Shown here in pieces: positions 24,685 to 33,875 of a stretch of DNA of 64,000 nt. This DNA is from CAWEPK01 sp963835595. Lineage in GTDB: Bacteria > Desulfobacterota > Syntrophorhabdia > Syntrophorhabdales > WCHB1-27. How positions within the stretch are numbered: the first letter of the stretch is position 1; each line of letters begins with the position of its first letter. A model generated the notes under the pieces. It was given only the letters and a program-made list of their open reading frames with translations, had not been told where the DNA came from and did not search any database. The stretch covers positions 1 to 64,000 of the forward strand of contig CAWIGL010000002.1 of NCBI GenBank assembly GCA_963835595.1, in the 5' to 3' direction. The position numbers and the translations under genes were made by a program.

Positions 24685-26070
24685 ATGAGCAAAAAGCGCG
24701 CGTCCGTATTCGAAAAGCGTTCTCTTGCGAGCCTCGCGTCCGCCCTTGAGGCGCTGGAGCAAGGCTTCGCCCGCCTGCCGCCCCTGGATTTCTCTGAAGG
24801 CGACGCAAAAGCCGTCGAAGAGGTGCTCCTCAAAGTCGCCGGGCGGCTCCACGACAACTACCCTTACTTCCACCCGTTGTACGCGGGCCAGATGCTGAAA
24901 ACCCCCCATCCCGTCGCCCGCGCGGCCTACGCCCTCGCCATGTGGATAAACCCGAACAACCACGCCCTCGACGGGGGGCGCGCAAGCTCCGCAATGGAAA
25001 AGGAGGCCGTCGCTGCGCTCGCGCGGATGGTCGGATGGGACGCCCACCTCGGCCACCTTTGCAGCGGGGGGACGATGGCCAACCTGGAGGCCCTCTGGGT
25101 CGCAGGACTTTTGCGCCCAGGCGAGACGATTGTCGCGTCGCAGCAGGCCCACTATACGCACCAGCGCATAAGCGGAGTCCTCCGGCTGGCCTTCGAGGCA
25201 ATCCCTGCCGACAGATGCGGCCGGCTCGACGCGCAGGCCCTCGAACGGCGCTTGGAGAAGGGCGGGGTGGGCACGGTCGTCGCGACGGTCGGCACAACGG
25301 CAACGGGCGCCATCGACCCGCTGCCCGAGCTTATCGATCTGCGGCGCCGCTACGGTTTCCGCCTGCACGTCGATGCGGCATACGGCGGCTATTTCTGCCT
25401 GGCCGGCAACCTGTCTTCGGAGGCCCGCAGGAGCTTCGAGCGGCTCGCCGATGCCGATTCCATCGTCATCGACCCCCACAAGCACGGCCTTCAGCCGTAT
25501 GGGTGCGGCTGCGTGCTCTTCCGCGACCCCTCGGTCGGCCGCCTCTACAAGCACGACTCCCCATATACGTATTTCACCTCCGGCGAGCTCCATCTCGGCG
25601 AGATCAGCCTGGAATGCTCCCGCCCCGGCGCGGCAGCCTGCGCACTCTGGGCTACGCAGGAGCTTCTTCCTCTCGTGAAGGGCGGGACATTCGCTAAAGG
25701 CCTCGAAAAATCACGGAATGCGGCCCTTGCGCTCTACGACAAGCTGCGGCTCGACGCCAGGTTCCTCGTCCCATTTGCGCCGGAGCTCGATATCGTCGTC
25801 TGGATGGCGAAGGGCGCGACCGTGAGCGCGTCGTCGGAGGCTGCACGGTCGATCTTCGCGAAGGCCGCCGCCCACGATCTGCACCTTGCCCTTGCCGAGC
25901 TTCCTGTCGATTTCTTCGATATAGCAGGCGCAGGGATCGACCGGGACAGGGAGACGGTCACCTGCCTGCGCTCCGTGCTGATGAAGCCGGAGCACCTCGA
26001 CTGGGTCGGGACGATATGGGAGATCCTCGACCGGGCGGCCTCCGAAGCCCTCGACGGGCGGACGCTCTGA
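24685..26070 (+). CDS. PLP-dependent group II decarboxylase
   Basis: 461 residues. The fold-type I signature includes the cofactor Lys in DPHKHGLQPYG, SGGTMANLEAL, the VATVGTTATGAIDPL strand and HVDAAYGGYF. N-terminal PLYAGQMLKTPHPVARAAYALAMWINPNN resembles aromatic-L-amino-acid or glutamate/aspartate-type decarboxylases. It would remove CO2 from an amino acid to give an amine or beta-alanine; substrate not determined. The gene is separate from its neighbours, with the FMN reductase convergent downstream. Confidence 0.88.
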   Translation: MSKKRASVFEKRSLASLASALEALEQGFARLPPLDFSEGDAKAVEEVLLKVAGRLHDNYPYFHPLYAGQMLKTPHPVARAAYALAMWINPNNHALDGGRASSAMEKEAVAALARMVGWDAHLGHLCSGGTMANLEALWVAGLLRPGETIVASQQAHYTHQRISGVLRLAFEAIPADRCGRLDAQALERRLEKGGVGTVVATVGTTATGAIDPLPELIDLRRRYGFRLHVDAAYGGYFCLAGNLSSEARRSFERLADADSIVIDPHKHGLQPYGCGCVLFRDPSVGRLYKHDSPYTYFTSGELHLGEISLECSRPGAAACALWATQELLPLVKGGTFAKGLEKSRNAALALYDKLRLDARFLVPFAPELDIVVWMAKGATVSASSEAARSIFAKAAAHDLHLALAELPVDFFDIAGAGIDRDRETVTCLRSVLMKPEHLDWVGTIWEILDRAASEALDGRTL

Positions 26071-26103
26071 AGCGCCGCCACCGCGAAAAGCCCCCGGCCC
26101 GTC

Positions 26104-26652
26104 TCACTGCGCCATTTTCTTCGTCCAGGCTGTTAAAGCGTTAAGGAGCTCCCGAACGCGCTGCCTTGTCGGCTCGTCCGTGAGCCTGCCCGACGCGTCG
26201 AACTTGCCTTCCGCGAGAGCGACCATGACCTCCGGCTGGTTGAGGGGGTACATGTTGAGGAAGACGAAGCTCTGTCTCAGGTGGTATTGCGCCCTTGCCG
26301 TGCCTATGGTGCCGATGGAAGCGCCCATGAGCGCCACGGGCTTGCCATCGAAGGGGTTGTCTCCGTAGGGGCGCGAGGCCGAGTCGATGGCGTTCTTGAG
26401 CACTCCGGGGATGGAGTAGTTGTATTCGGGCGTGGCGATCAGGATGGCGTCGGCCGCCCTGATGCGCGCCTTGAAGTCTTTTACCGCATCCGGCGGCTGC
26501 GCCTCACGGTCCTGATTGAAGGGCGGTATGGCCGCTATGTCGAACGTCTCGATCTCCATGCCGGCAGGGGCGAGCTCGACCGCCGCGCGGAGCAGCGCCC
26601 TGTTGAAGGAGGCAGCCCGCAGGCTGCCGGCAAAACCTAAGACTTTCATCAT
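26104..26652 (-). CDS. NADPH-dependent FMN reductase
   Basis: 182 residues from ATG 26652 (AAAGGAAAAGGAG upstream); a longer frame from 26808 is GC-rich noise. A flavodoxin-like reductase of the ArsH/ChrR/YieF type: N-terminal LGFAGSLRAASFNRALL binds FMN phosphate and TPEYNYSIPGVLKNAIDSASR is the family signature. It reduces FMN or quinones with NAD(P)H in the cytoplasm, often as protection against electrophiles. Monocistronic, convergent with the PLP decarboxylase gene. Confidence 0.9.
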   Translation of the reverse strand: MMKVLGFAGSLRAASFNRALLRAAVELAPAGMEIETFDIAAIPPFNQDREAQPPDAVKDFKARIRAADAILIATPEYNYSIPGVLKNAIDSASRPYGDNPFDGKPVALMGASIGTIGTARAQYHLRQSFVFLNMYPLNQPEVMVALAEGKFDASGRLTDEPTRQRVRELLNALTAWTKKMAQ

Positions 26653-27466
26653 CTTCTCCTTTCCTTTTCGCTTTTTCGCGTAGGATGTCCGCACTTGAAA
26701 GATAATAGGCCGGTCGCCCTTGCGCAAGCGCTTCGAACGGGCACGGGGATGAGGCCGCCCGGCCGCGCCGGCCGGCCCGTTTTGTGCGCATTCCCGCTGA
26801 CGTTGCAAAAGTTGGAATTTTACCTATCGGACAGTATCCGGTCGGCTAAGAATTCGTTGCTGTACTCCTCAACTTTGTCTTTTTTCTTGGTCTTTTTTCT
26901 TGCACAGCGCACTTTCAAGTGGTAAGACTATGGGTAGTCGGGGCCGGATCGGGACGATTTGTCGGGCCAAATGTATGATTGCAAGACCTGACCCCGTGGT
27001 CTTCCGGAAGTTATTTGCTGATCTACGGTCGTCCCCCTGACTGCCCGATCAAGGATAAGAAAACAAAGCGCCCTTTGAGGAGAGCTGTGCACCAAATTGC
27101 CCGCAAGAGGATCTCAGACTGTGTATCCGTAAGCGAACGAGATTCTTTTGACGCCCGAGAAAGGGGAACATTAATCGGAAAGCGCGTTTTGAAGGTTAAA
27201 GAAGGGACATGGGGCGAGTAGGTGCTGGATTTGGGTTTACACTTTCCTGTTGACATACCCTTGCAAATGCTTGTATATTGCCTCCAGTCTATTGTTGTCG
27301 GTTTGTTTGTAATCTGCCGTAACAAGACTGAGCTATTTGAACTATGATACGATGCGTTTGCTGGGTAAGTACGTACAAAAAAAGAGCCATTCATGGAGAA
27401 GCAAAATAGGTATTAAAACGGTTTTGCTTTATATAGAAAATAGGACTTGATTTTAGTTTTCTGATC
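26653..27466. other. Gene-poor, AT-rich boundary of the accessory island
   Basis: Base composition falls here from the chromosomal level towards AT-rich. An 80-codon frame at 26979-27221 (+) has no recognisable similarity and no convincing ribosome site, so I do not call it. A good promoter is at 27250-27279. A run of eight G just before the radical SAM gene makes its translation start hard to place. Confidence 0.5.
27250..27279 (+). promoter_or_regulatory. Strong sigma-70-type promoter of the island
   Basis: TTGACA (27250-27255), an 18-bp spacer and TATATT (27274-27279), reading toward the radical SAM gene about 190 bp downstream. Confidence 0.6.
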
Positions 27467-28680
27467 TTGTTACTTCAGGAGGGGGGGGTAACAATTAGAT
27501 CCTTGTCCACGCCTAGAATTCTTTTGATTTCACCAAAATATCCTTCGCGCAGCCTCTTATGGAACTATTCTTATGAGGGGCGTGTGGCCTCTTATCCGCT
27601 TGCATTGCCATACTTGGCTTCATTAATGGGCGATGTGCTGGGCGAGGCTGATATTCGCCTGATTGACGAAAACGTCGAAAAGGTGGATATTAACCAAACA
27701 TTTGACCTCGCTTTAATATCAGCCAATACTCTGCAAATAACGAGAGCGTATGAGCTAGCCGACGCTCTCCGTACACAGTCAAGAGTAATAATCGGCGGTC
27801 CTCACTTCGCAGAATATGATGAGACCATATTCCGCGAGGCTGAAAGACATTTTGATGCAGTAGTCTTTGGAAAAACAGAAAGTTTTTGGGCAGATTTATT
27901 CCACGATTTTAATTCAAACACTCTTGCCAGGCGTTACGCCCTGCGCAGGGAGAATACACCCCAAGACGTGATAGCGACGCCGAAATTTGAATTGCTAGAC
28001 CTAAGGAATTATCTCCATAGGGTAATTGAAACGAGCAGAGGCTGTCCTAGACATTGCGAATTTTGTTCTGTTTCGGGTGATATGATTTTTAAAGATATTG
28101 TTCAGGTAGTCGAAGAAATTAAATATCTCAGGAGGACCGAGGCGCAGCAAAAAGCTAATTGTTCTTCTATCTTTTTCGCAGATAACATGATGAATCCACC
28201 TGGCAATGGTGTCGAAAGGTCTAAACTCTTAATGGAGAACTTGATAAGGTATCGAGAGAGTAATTCGTACAACGACACATTTTCTTGGACGGGCCAAGTA
28301 TCTGACGAGATTGGGCGTGATAAGGAACTGCTCAATCTTATGAAAAGGGCAGGGGCACAAAGCCTCTTAATCGGTTTTGAAACACTTCATGCCGGTCTAA
28401 ATAAGGGAGGGCCACGTTCCCCTGCGAATAAGAAGAAGCATTTTTTAGAAACAATCAAAAATATTAGATCTTTTGGCATAGACGTAATAGGTTCTTTCAT
28501 CGTCGGCATAGAGAACGAGCCAGGGACCGTTTTGACGGACTTAGAACATTTTATAGACGAAGCAAGTCTCGTTATGGTTCAGGTACTAATTATTACGCCG
28601 TTTCCCGGTACCGCTATTTATAGAAAATACCGCGACCAATCGCGGTTGTCATATGACTGGAATAAATACGATTGTCTTAG
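27467..28680 (+). pseudogene. B12-binding radical SAM protein, 5' part, cut by an IS5-family element
   Basis: About 404 codons before the insertion. The N-terminal half looks like a cobalamin-binding domain (ILLISPKYPS, SYPLALPYLASLMGD, VIIGGPHFAEYDE), as in HpnP-like methylases. The radical SAM motif is CPRHCEFC in ETSRGCPRHCEFCSVSGD. The first in-frame start-like codon is TTG 27467 with no good ribosome site; AGGAGG at 27478 suggests a start nearer 27490-27503. At 28677-28680 the frame meets TTAG and then the insertion; the 3' part resumes at 29569. Codon use is AT-rich, unlike the flanks. The uninterrupted enzyme would have had about 480 residues. Confidence 0.82.
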
Positions 28681-29568
28681 GACTTATCCGTAAATAGCAA
28701 CAACCTTCCTCCAGCAAATAATCGCAGCCGCGAGATGAACAAGAGCTTCGTAGCTTTCGGACATCTTCTCATATCTGACCAGAAGCTTACGAAACCTGTT
28801 GAACCAGGAGTGCGCCGCTTCCACAACCCAACGCCGGTTCTTGGGAGGACGCCCGCGTTTACGCTTCTTTCGTGAGACCCTCGGAGCGTAGCCCCTGATG
28901 CGGATCTGCTCGCGAGCCTGTTCGCCATCGTATCCCTTATCTGCGTATAAGAATCGTTGTCTCTTCGGAAGGGGAATAACGACGGCATCGAGCACTGCGG
29001 TAAGCTGGCTTGCGTCATGTCGATTGGCCCCTGTTACGATCAGCGACAGCGGGACGCCACGTCCGTCCACCAGGAGGTGTCTCTTGCTTCCTTTTTTTCC
29101 CCCTGTCTGTCGGGTTCGGACCGGCTGCCTCTTGCGCCAGAGGCGCTTTGATGATGGCCCCATCCATGCTCTGCCACTTCCAGGCGATCCCCTCCATATC
29201 ATCGTACTCGGCGAGACCGGCGCGCCAGAGGGCAAGGAAGAAACCTCCCTTCAGCCATTGCCGGAAGTACTTGTGTATGGAGCTTGCGCTTCCGAACCGT
29301 TCTCTGGGCAGTGACTTCCACTGGCATCCGGTTCTCAGCACAAAGACGATGCCTTCGAATACGCGCCGCTGGGACATAGCTTTACGGCCGCCGCCGGGCT
29401 TCCTTTTGAATGCCTTACCAGATTCTCGCTCCCGTTTCGGAATAAAAGGTGCGACACGTTTCCAGAACTCGTCGGACACTTCCCATGAGCGGATCTTTGC
29501 CATACCCACCTCCTCGCTAAAGTGTAGTATGGCTATGAATTTAAATCAAGTTAATTACGGATAAGCTC
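28681..29568 (-). mobile_element. IS5-family insertion sequence (888 bp) with TTAG target duplication
   Basis: TTAG at 28677-28680 and again at 29569-29572 flank the element and fit the YTAR target of the IS5 group. The ends are imperfect inverted repeats: the left starts GACTTATCCGTAA and the right, read inward, GAGCTTATCCGTAA. The element lies antisense inside the radical SAM gene; removing it with one TTAG joins the gene in frame (GAT TGT CTT AGT TTC). Confidence 0.92.
28684..29509 (-). CDS. IS5-family transposase in two overlapping frames
   Basis: The first frame (29509 leftward) encodes the DUF4096-type N-terminal domain (WEVSDEFWKRVAPFIP, GGGRKAMSQRRVFEGIVFVLRTGCQWKSLP) and SMDGAIIKAPLAQEAAGPNPTDRGKK. 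The second frame, ending at 28684, continues with KRHLLVDGRGVPLSLIVTGANRHD, YADKGYDG and RWVVEAAHSWFNRFRKLLVRYE, the rest of the DDE domain. They join at a run of seven A (29092-29098 on the plus strand as T), the usual type of site for programmed frameshifting or slippage in IS427-like elements. A sequencing error in the run is also possible. Confidence 0.88.
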
Positions 29569-29798
29569 TTAGTTTCGTGTTTTCTGGCAGTGATCAACTT
29601 AATAAACGTTCTAAATACCTCGGGTTTCTTAGCCGGCTTTACGATTCATCGCACGTTGAAGAGAGAATCACCCGGTTAAGTGAGATTTTTAAGGACTTGC
29701 CAAAAGCTGGAAATCAATGGACCTTCGAACGCATGTTCGCTGACCATTGCCGAAAGCTGTTGAAGGGTTTGAAGGAGAATCATTATGTCGAGGATTGA
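29569..29798 (+). pseudogene. Radical SAM protein, 3' remainder
   Basis: It continues the interrupted gene in frame after the insertion: LSFVFSGSDQLNKRSKYLGFLSRLYDS and on to KGLKENHYVED, stop at 29796-29798. This C-terminal tail of about 75 residues is helical and not separately recognisable. It overlaps the start of the hydrolase gene by 14 bp, which shows that the two genes were an operon before the insertion. Confidence 0.85.
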
Positions 29799-31275
29799 GC
29801 AACACAATAAAATATCACGTAAAACAATAAAGTTAGATGTGGATATGTATAAAGATCATGACAGCAGTTCGCATGTATGCCTTATGAAGCTCTTTCCTAG
29901 GTGTTTTTACGACGGCGTTATAGGCAGTTTCAAGAGATTTCACATACGTTTTTATCTACCGAAGAGAGCAGTGGCAAACCCTCGGGTAAAGATCAACCGG
30001 ATTGTAGTCATGATAAATGGTTTTGATGAGGTTGAATATTTCACACTATACGACCAACTGGGACAAAAACTGTCCGAACATGATATTGCCTCTGTCCTAC
30101 TACCCTTACCAGACCATCTTAACAGGAATTCTATGTATAGAAAACGGTCCCGCCGTCACGTCAGGCCTTCGAGCGACCTTTTTGCCCATCCAGAAATGGC
30201 TGAAAAGGCCTACACTCAAGCGATGCAGGAACTTAAGGTTTTAGTGGATCACCTCCATTATCATAGGTGTGGCAATAAGCAAACGTGTTCTTTCTACCGG
30301 CACTTGTTTAGTCCGGAGACGAAGGTATCCCTATTAGGGTATTCCATGGGGTCCCTCATAGCACTGGCGAGTTATCTAGACGATCCCCTCGTCTATAATG
30401 CTTGCTTCGTTCTAAATGGAGGAATGAAACTCAGCGATTTAACGTTCCCGCCCAACATGATAAAGCAGAAGAAATGGGAGAGTTTCGTGGGCACACTTTC
30501 CAGTTTAAGTATCAAAGGCAAGAATAAAGGTCCGCAACCGGGCAGTGGTCAGCTGCAAGATTATCAAAGTAGCTTTTTTAGACTTTTTCTAGGCGCTGAC
30601 CCCAACACCCTTAAGAAAAAGCTACGAGAGAAATCTCGCAGGATCCTCTTCATAATGGGGGGAAGGGATATTGTAACAGCGCCTGAAAGCCTGAAAGCTA
30701 TTGAGCCAAGACAACATGGTCTTTCCGTTCTTACAATACCAGGAATGGGTCATTTTTTGCCAGTAGAGAATGAATGGGCAAAGTGGCTTGATATAGTAAC
30801 AAGATTAATAAATAGTTTTGATGAAAATGCTTCCCGAGAATTACTGACCGCGCAAGAGATTATCGAGTGCATTATTCATATAGATAATAAATATAAAATT
30901 TATGAACGGAATGAAGAGGTCACAAAGGATAACAATATCATTAAAGGGGATTACGATTTGACGAAGATTTCTAAAATAACGGTTCGAGAGAAAGCGGAGA
31001 AGATACTGCTTGCGTCTCTTGCTTACTTTACGCACGAAGAATTGTTGTTTGAACTGAATAAAGCATACAAAGAAAGATTGATTGGGAATTTGCTGGTAAA
31101 AGATAAGGCATTAAGCTGGGGAGACCTAAAGAAGTGTCTGAGCAAGAAAAAAGAATCGCCAGGAACATTCCTTGGGGAAATAGCCGTCAAATTTAACCAT
31201 ACCAGAAAGGAAAGGGTTCAGGCCGCGCTTAGGTGTCAGAAGAAATTTTACTTGAAAACTAGCTATCTTTCCTGA
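29785..31275 (+). CDS. Alpha/beta hydrolase with unknown C-terminal domain
   Basis: 496 residues from ATG 29785 (GGAG upstream). The central part (about 70-350) is an alpha/beta hydrolase: nucleophile Ser in LLGYSMGSLIAL, acid Asp in ILFIMGGRDIVTAPE and His in PGMGHFLPVENEWA. The C-terminal ~150 residues (from about ENASRELLTAQE) are helical, charged and unrecognised. The gene overlaps the end of the radical SAM gene, has the same low GC, and is probably part of the same small pathway. With the upstream gene cut by an insertion sequence, expression may be impaired. Ester hydrolysis or acyl transfer is possible. Confidence 0.7.
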   Translation: MSRIEQHNKISRKTIKLDVDMYKDHDSSSHVCLMKLFPRCFYDGVIGSFKRFHIRFYLPKRAVANPRVKINRIVVMINGFDEVEYFTLYDQLGQKLSEHDIASVLLPLPDHLNRNSMYRKRSRRHVRPSSDLFAHPEMAEKAYTQAMQELKVLVDHLHYHRCGNKQTCSFYRHLFSPETKVSLLGYSMGSLIALASYLDDPLVYNACFVLNGGMKLSDLTFPPNMIKQKKWESFVGTLSSLSIKGKNKGPQPGSGQLQDYQSSFFRLFLGADPNTLKKKLREKSRRILFIMGGRDIVTAPESLKAIEPRQHGLSVLTIPGMGHFLPVENEWAKWLDIVTRLINSFDENASRELLTAQEIIECIIHIDNKYKIYERNEEVTKDNNIIKGDYDLTKISKITVREKAEKILLASLAYFTHEELLFELNKAYKERLIGNLLVKDKALSWGDLKKCLSKKKESPGTFLGEIAVKFNHTRKERVQAALRCQKKFYLKTSYLS

Positions 31276-31351
31276 TCGTCTGTTTCGCTGTCGCATCGAG
31301 GTCCGCGTATGGATTGCAGTGATATTTATAATCCCCAAAAATAGTTGAGGC

Positions 31352-31393
31352 ATAATAAACTACCCCGCCGCAAGCAGCGGGGTAGTTTATTAT
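31352..31393. terminator. Perfect 17-bp stem bidirectional terminator
   Basis: ATAATAAACTACCCCGC (31352-31368) and its exact inverse (31377-31393) enclose an 8-nt loop. The outer A/T bases provide the A and U tracts of an intrinsic terminator in both directions. It separates the island from the leftward heme genes. Confidence 0.85.
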
Positions 31394-31521
31394 GGAAAGC
31401 GGCTGCAAAAAAGCGCTCCTCGTTGTCGCTTCGGTCGGCTTTCCGGCTGCGGCCCCTGCCGTGTGGGTATACGGTCAGGAGAGGTAGGTGGAGATGTCCC
31501 CCGGCTTGTTGAGCCTCCCCG

Positions 31522-32967
31522 TCATAATGAGGAAGATATATTAGAGGCAGCCTCGATGATCTTTGCAGCGGCCCCGAACCCGCTTTTCACGCAGTCCCCT
31601 ATGCCTATGCCGCGCAGGCTCGATCCTATGAGATAGAGGCCGGGGTAGGCGCTTGCGGCGGTGTCGATAGCGGCGACGCGGTCGAGGTGGCCGACCGTGT
31701 AACGCGGCATCGACCTGGGCCAGCGATAGACGCGCGCAAAGAGCGGCTTGGCGGCGATCCCTGCGATGGCGCGCAGCTCCTCGGCCGCAAGCGCCGCGAT
31801 CTCAGCGTCGTCGCGCCCGACAAGGTCGGCGCGCCCCGCCCCGCCCACAAAGGCCCTTACGAGGAGACGTCCGGCCGGCGCCCTGTATTGCCACTTTATA
31901 GCACTCCACGTCGCAGCGTTGATTCGCCTTCCTTCGGCCCTCGGCACGATGAAGCCGAAGCCGGGCAGATGCGGCGGGGCCTCCTTTTCATCGAAGGCGA
32001 GGGATACCGTCGCTGTGGAGGACCATTCGATGCCGTCGAGCAGGCCGGCGAGCGCAGGCGCCATATCTGCGACGATCCGCCGCGTCGCGTAAGAGGGCGT
32101 TGATAGTACGACAGCGTCGAAGGCGCGCCTTTCGCCCCCCGCCTCCACCTCGTAGCCCCCCGGCGCCTTTACTATGCGGACGACCTCGCAGGAGGTGCGA
32201 AATGCCTCCCTTCCGGCGAAGGCGGCGCATCTTTCCGCAAGCTGCCCCATGCCGCCTTTGAGCGACATGAAGTAGGTCATGGGCCGCCGCCCGCCGCCGC
32301 CCTCCACGTCGCCTCCCTCCACGCCGCCGCCCGCGTTCTGCTGCGCGGGCCTTTTTTTCGCAGCCGCGACCATCCCCCTGATGAGGCTCCCGCTCGTGCG
32401 CTCCATCTCTGCGAATCTCGGAAAGACGGCCTTCACGCTCATGTCGTCCGGGTCGGACGTATGTATGCCCGCGACGAGCGGCTCGGCGATCTTCTCAAGG
32501 CATTCCCTGCCGAGCCTCCGCGTTACGAACCTGGCTAGGCTCTCGTCGGCTGCGTCCTTTTTTGCCGGGATGAAAAGCTCCATCCCCATGCGGAGCTTGC
32601 CTGGCCACGAGATCAGGCTTGAGCGCAGAAGCGGCATGAGCATCGTGGGGACCATCAGCATGACGCCTTCCGGCAGCCGGTGGAGGCGGCCGGCCGAATA
32701 GATATACGTGCCCTTATGCTCCTCGTTCGTAGGCAGCAGGTCGTCCGCCAGGCCGACGCGCTCGATCAGATCGACGGTCCAGTACTTTTCGGGCAGGAAG
32801 CTGTCCGGCCCCGCCTCGACGGTGAAGCCGTCGATTTCTTCGGTGCGGAGCTTGCCGCCGATAGCGGGCGCGCCCTCGAAGACGGTGAACTCCACGCCTT
32901 TCTCTTTGAGGGCCACGGCGCAGGCAAGGGCGGAGACGCCCGCCCCGACGACGGCAACTTTTATCAT
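31522..32967 (-). CDS. hemG: Protoporphyrinogen oxidase HemG/HemY type
   Basis: 481 residues from ATG 32967, which overlaps the hemH stop (ATGA). FAD-dependent oxidase for protoporphyrinogen IX, penultimate step of heme synthesis. The Rossmann motif VAVVGAGVSALACAVALKEKG, the second FAD strand and C-terminal YPGLYLIGSSLRGIGIGDCVKSG are typical. The middle contains a Gly-rich linker (GGGVEGGDVEGGGG, about residue 235) not usual in the family. A longer frame from 33255 is antisense noise over hemH. HemY-type is the structural class; the gene name follows common deltaproteobacterial usage. Confidence 0.92.
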   Translation of the reverse strand: MIKVAVVGAGVSALACAVALKEKGVEFTVFEGAPAIGGKLRTEEIDGFTVEAGPDSFLPEKYWTVDLIERVGLADDLLPTNEEHKGTYIYSAGRLHRLPEGVMLMVPTMLMPLLRSSLISWPGKLRMGMELFIPAKKDAADESLARFVTRRLGRECLEKIAEPLVAGIHTSDPDDMSVKAVFPRFAEMERTSGSLIRGMVAAAKKRPAQQNAGGGVEGGDVEGGGGRRPMTYFMSLKGGMGQLAERCAAFAGREAFRTSCEVVRIVKAPGGYEVEAGGERRAFDAVVLSTPSYATRRIVADMAPALAGLLDGIEWSSTATVSLAFDEKEAPPHLPGFGFIVPRAEGRRINAATWSAIKWQYRAPAGRLLVRAFVGGAGRADLVGRDDAEIAALAAEELRAIAGIAAKPLFARVYRWPRSMPRYTVGHLDRVAAIDTAASAYPGLYLIGSSLRGIGIGDCVKSGFGAAAKIIEAASNISSSL

Positions 32968-33875
32968 CGCCCCTGTCCGAGCCGCTCCATAAGGATGGCC
33001 TTGAGGGCCGCCATGAACGGGGGATACGTGTTGAGGGAGGGCACGCGCGAAAAGGCGAGCCCAAGGGAGCGCGCGTGGCCTGCGTGGACGATGTCGATGT
33101 CGTAGAGCGTCTCCAGGTGGTCGCTGACGAAGCCCACAGGCGCCTCGATGACGGCCGATGCGCTCTTGGCTGCCCCGTCCATCACCTCTTCGACGGAAGG
33201 CCCCATCCACGGCTCGTCGGGCGAGGCGGGCGCGCTCTGCCAGCCGACGGCCCACTGCGAGGCGGGAAGCCCGAGGCGGGCCGCGATGTCCGACGCCGTC
33301 TCTTCAATCTGCGCCGCGTAAGGCTCGTCCTTGCAGGAGAGGGGCAGGCTGTGCGCCGAAAATATGTAGAAGGCGTCTTTCGCTGCGGCCTGCGCACCCG
33401 GCAGCGACGCGGCGTGTGCGCTGATCCTTTCCGCCCATGTCTGCCTGAAGGCTGGGCTTCCGTGCCAGCTATGGACGAAAAGGACCTCCGGCCTGTAGGG
33501 CAGGAACGGAAGGTAGCCCTCTACCGTCCGCACGTATCCACCCACAGTCCGCGAGTTGTAATAAGGGGACATGACGAAGAAGACTATGCGCTCTGCGGCC
33601 GACCTGTAGCACGTATTTATAGCCTCCTCCAGCGTGGGGGAGGCGTACCTGAACGCGCAGGCAACGGGAAGGCCCGTATCTGCGGACAGCTTGGCCGCCT
33701 GCTCATCTGTGATCGCAGCCAGGGGCGAGCCGCCGCCGATGGCCCGGTATCGTCCTTTAAGCACGTCGATGGCTGCGGGCGGGGCGTCCCGGCCGGTGAG
33801 GGACCTCAAAAAGAGCGGTACGTCGTCGGCCGTCCTTGGGCCGCCGAAGTTGACGAGGAAGACCTGCGTATTCAC
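32964..33875 (-). CDS. hemH: Ferrochelatase
   Basis: 303 residues from GTG 33875, which overlaps the hemE stop (GTGA). Inserts Fe2+ into protoporphyrin IX. N-terminus VFLVNFGGPRTADDV, SPYYNSRTVGGYVRTVE, catalytic His in FSAHSLPL and Glu in FVSDHLETLYDID are present. No membrane anchor is seen. The triple overlap hemE-hemH-hemG implies coupled translation of the last three protoheme steps from uroporphyrinogen, apart from coproporphyrinogen oxidation (hemN or hemF, not in the window). Confidence 0.94.
   Translation of the reverse strand: MNTQVFLVNFGGPRTADDVPLFLRSLTGRDAPPAAIDVLKGRYRAIGGGSPLAAITDEQAAKLSADTGLPVACAFRYASPTLEEAINTCYRSAAERIVFFVMSPYYNSRTVGGYVRTVEGYLPFLPYRPEVLFVHSWHGSPAFRQTWAERISAHAASLPGAQAAAKDAFYIFSAHSLPLSCKDEPYAAQIEETASDIAARLGLPASQWAVGWQSAPASPDEPWMGPSVEEVMDGAAKSASAVIEAPVGFVSDHLETLYDIDIVHAGHARSLGLAFSRVPSLNTYPPFMAALKAILMERLGQGR

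Noticed and set aside
26979..27221. 80-codon plus-strand frame in the AT-rich boundary
   Set aside because: No ribosome site, no recognisable motif and no neighbour to support it.
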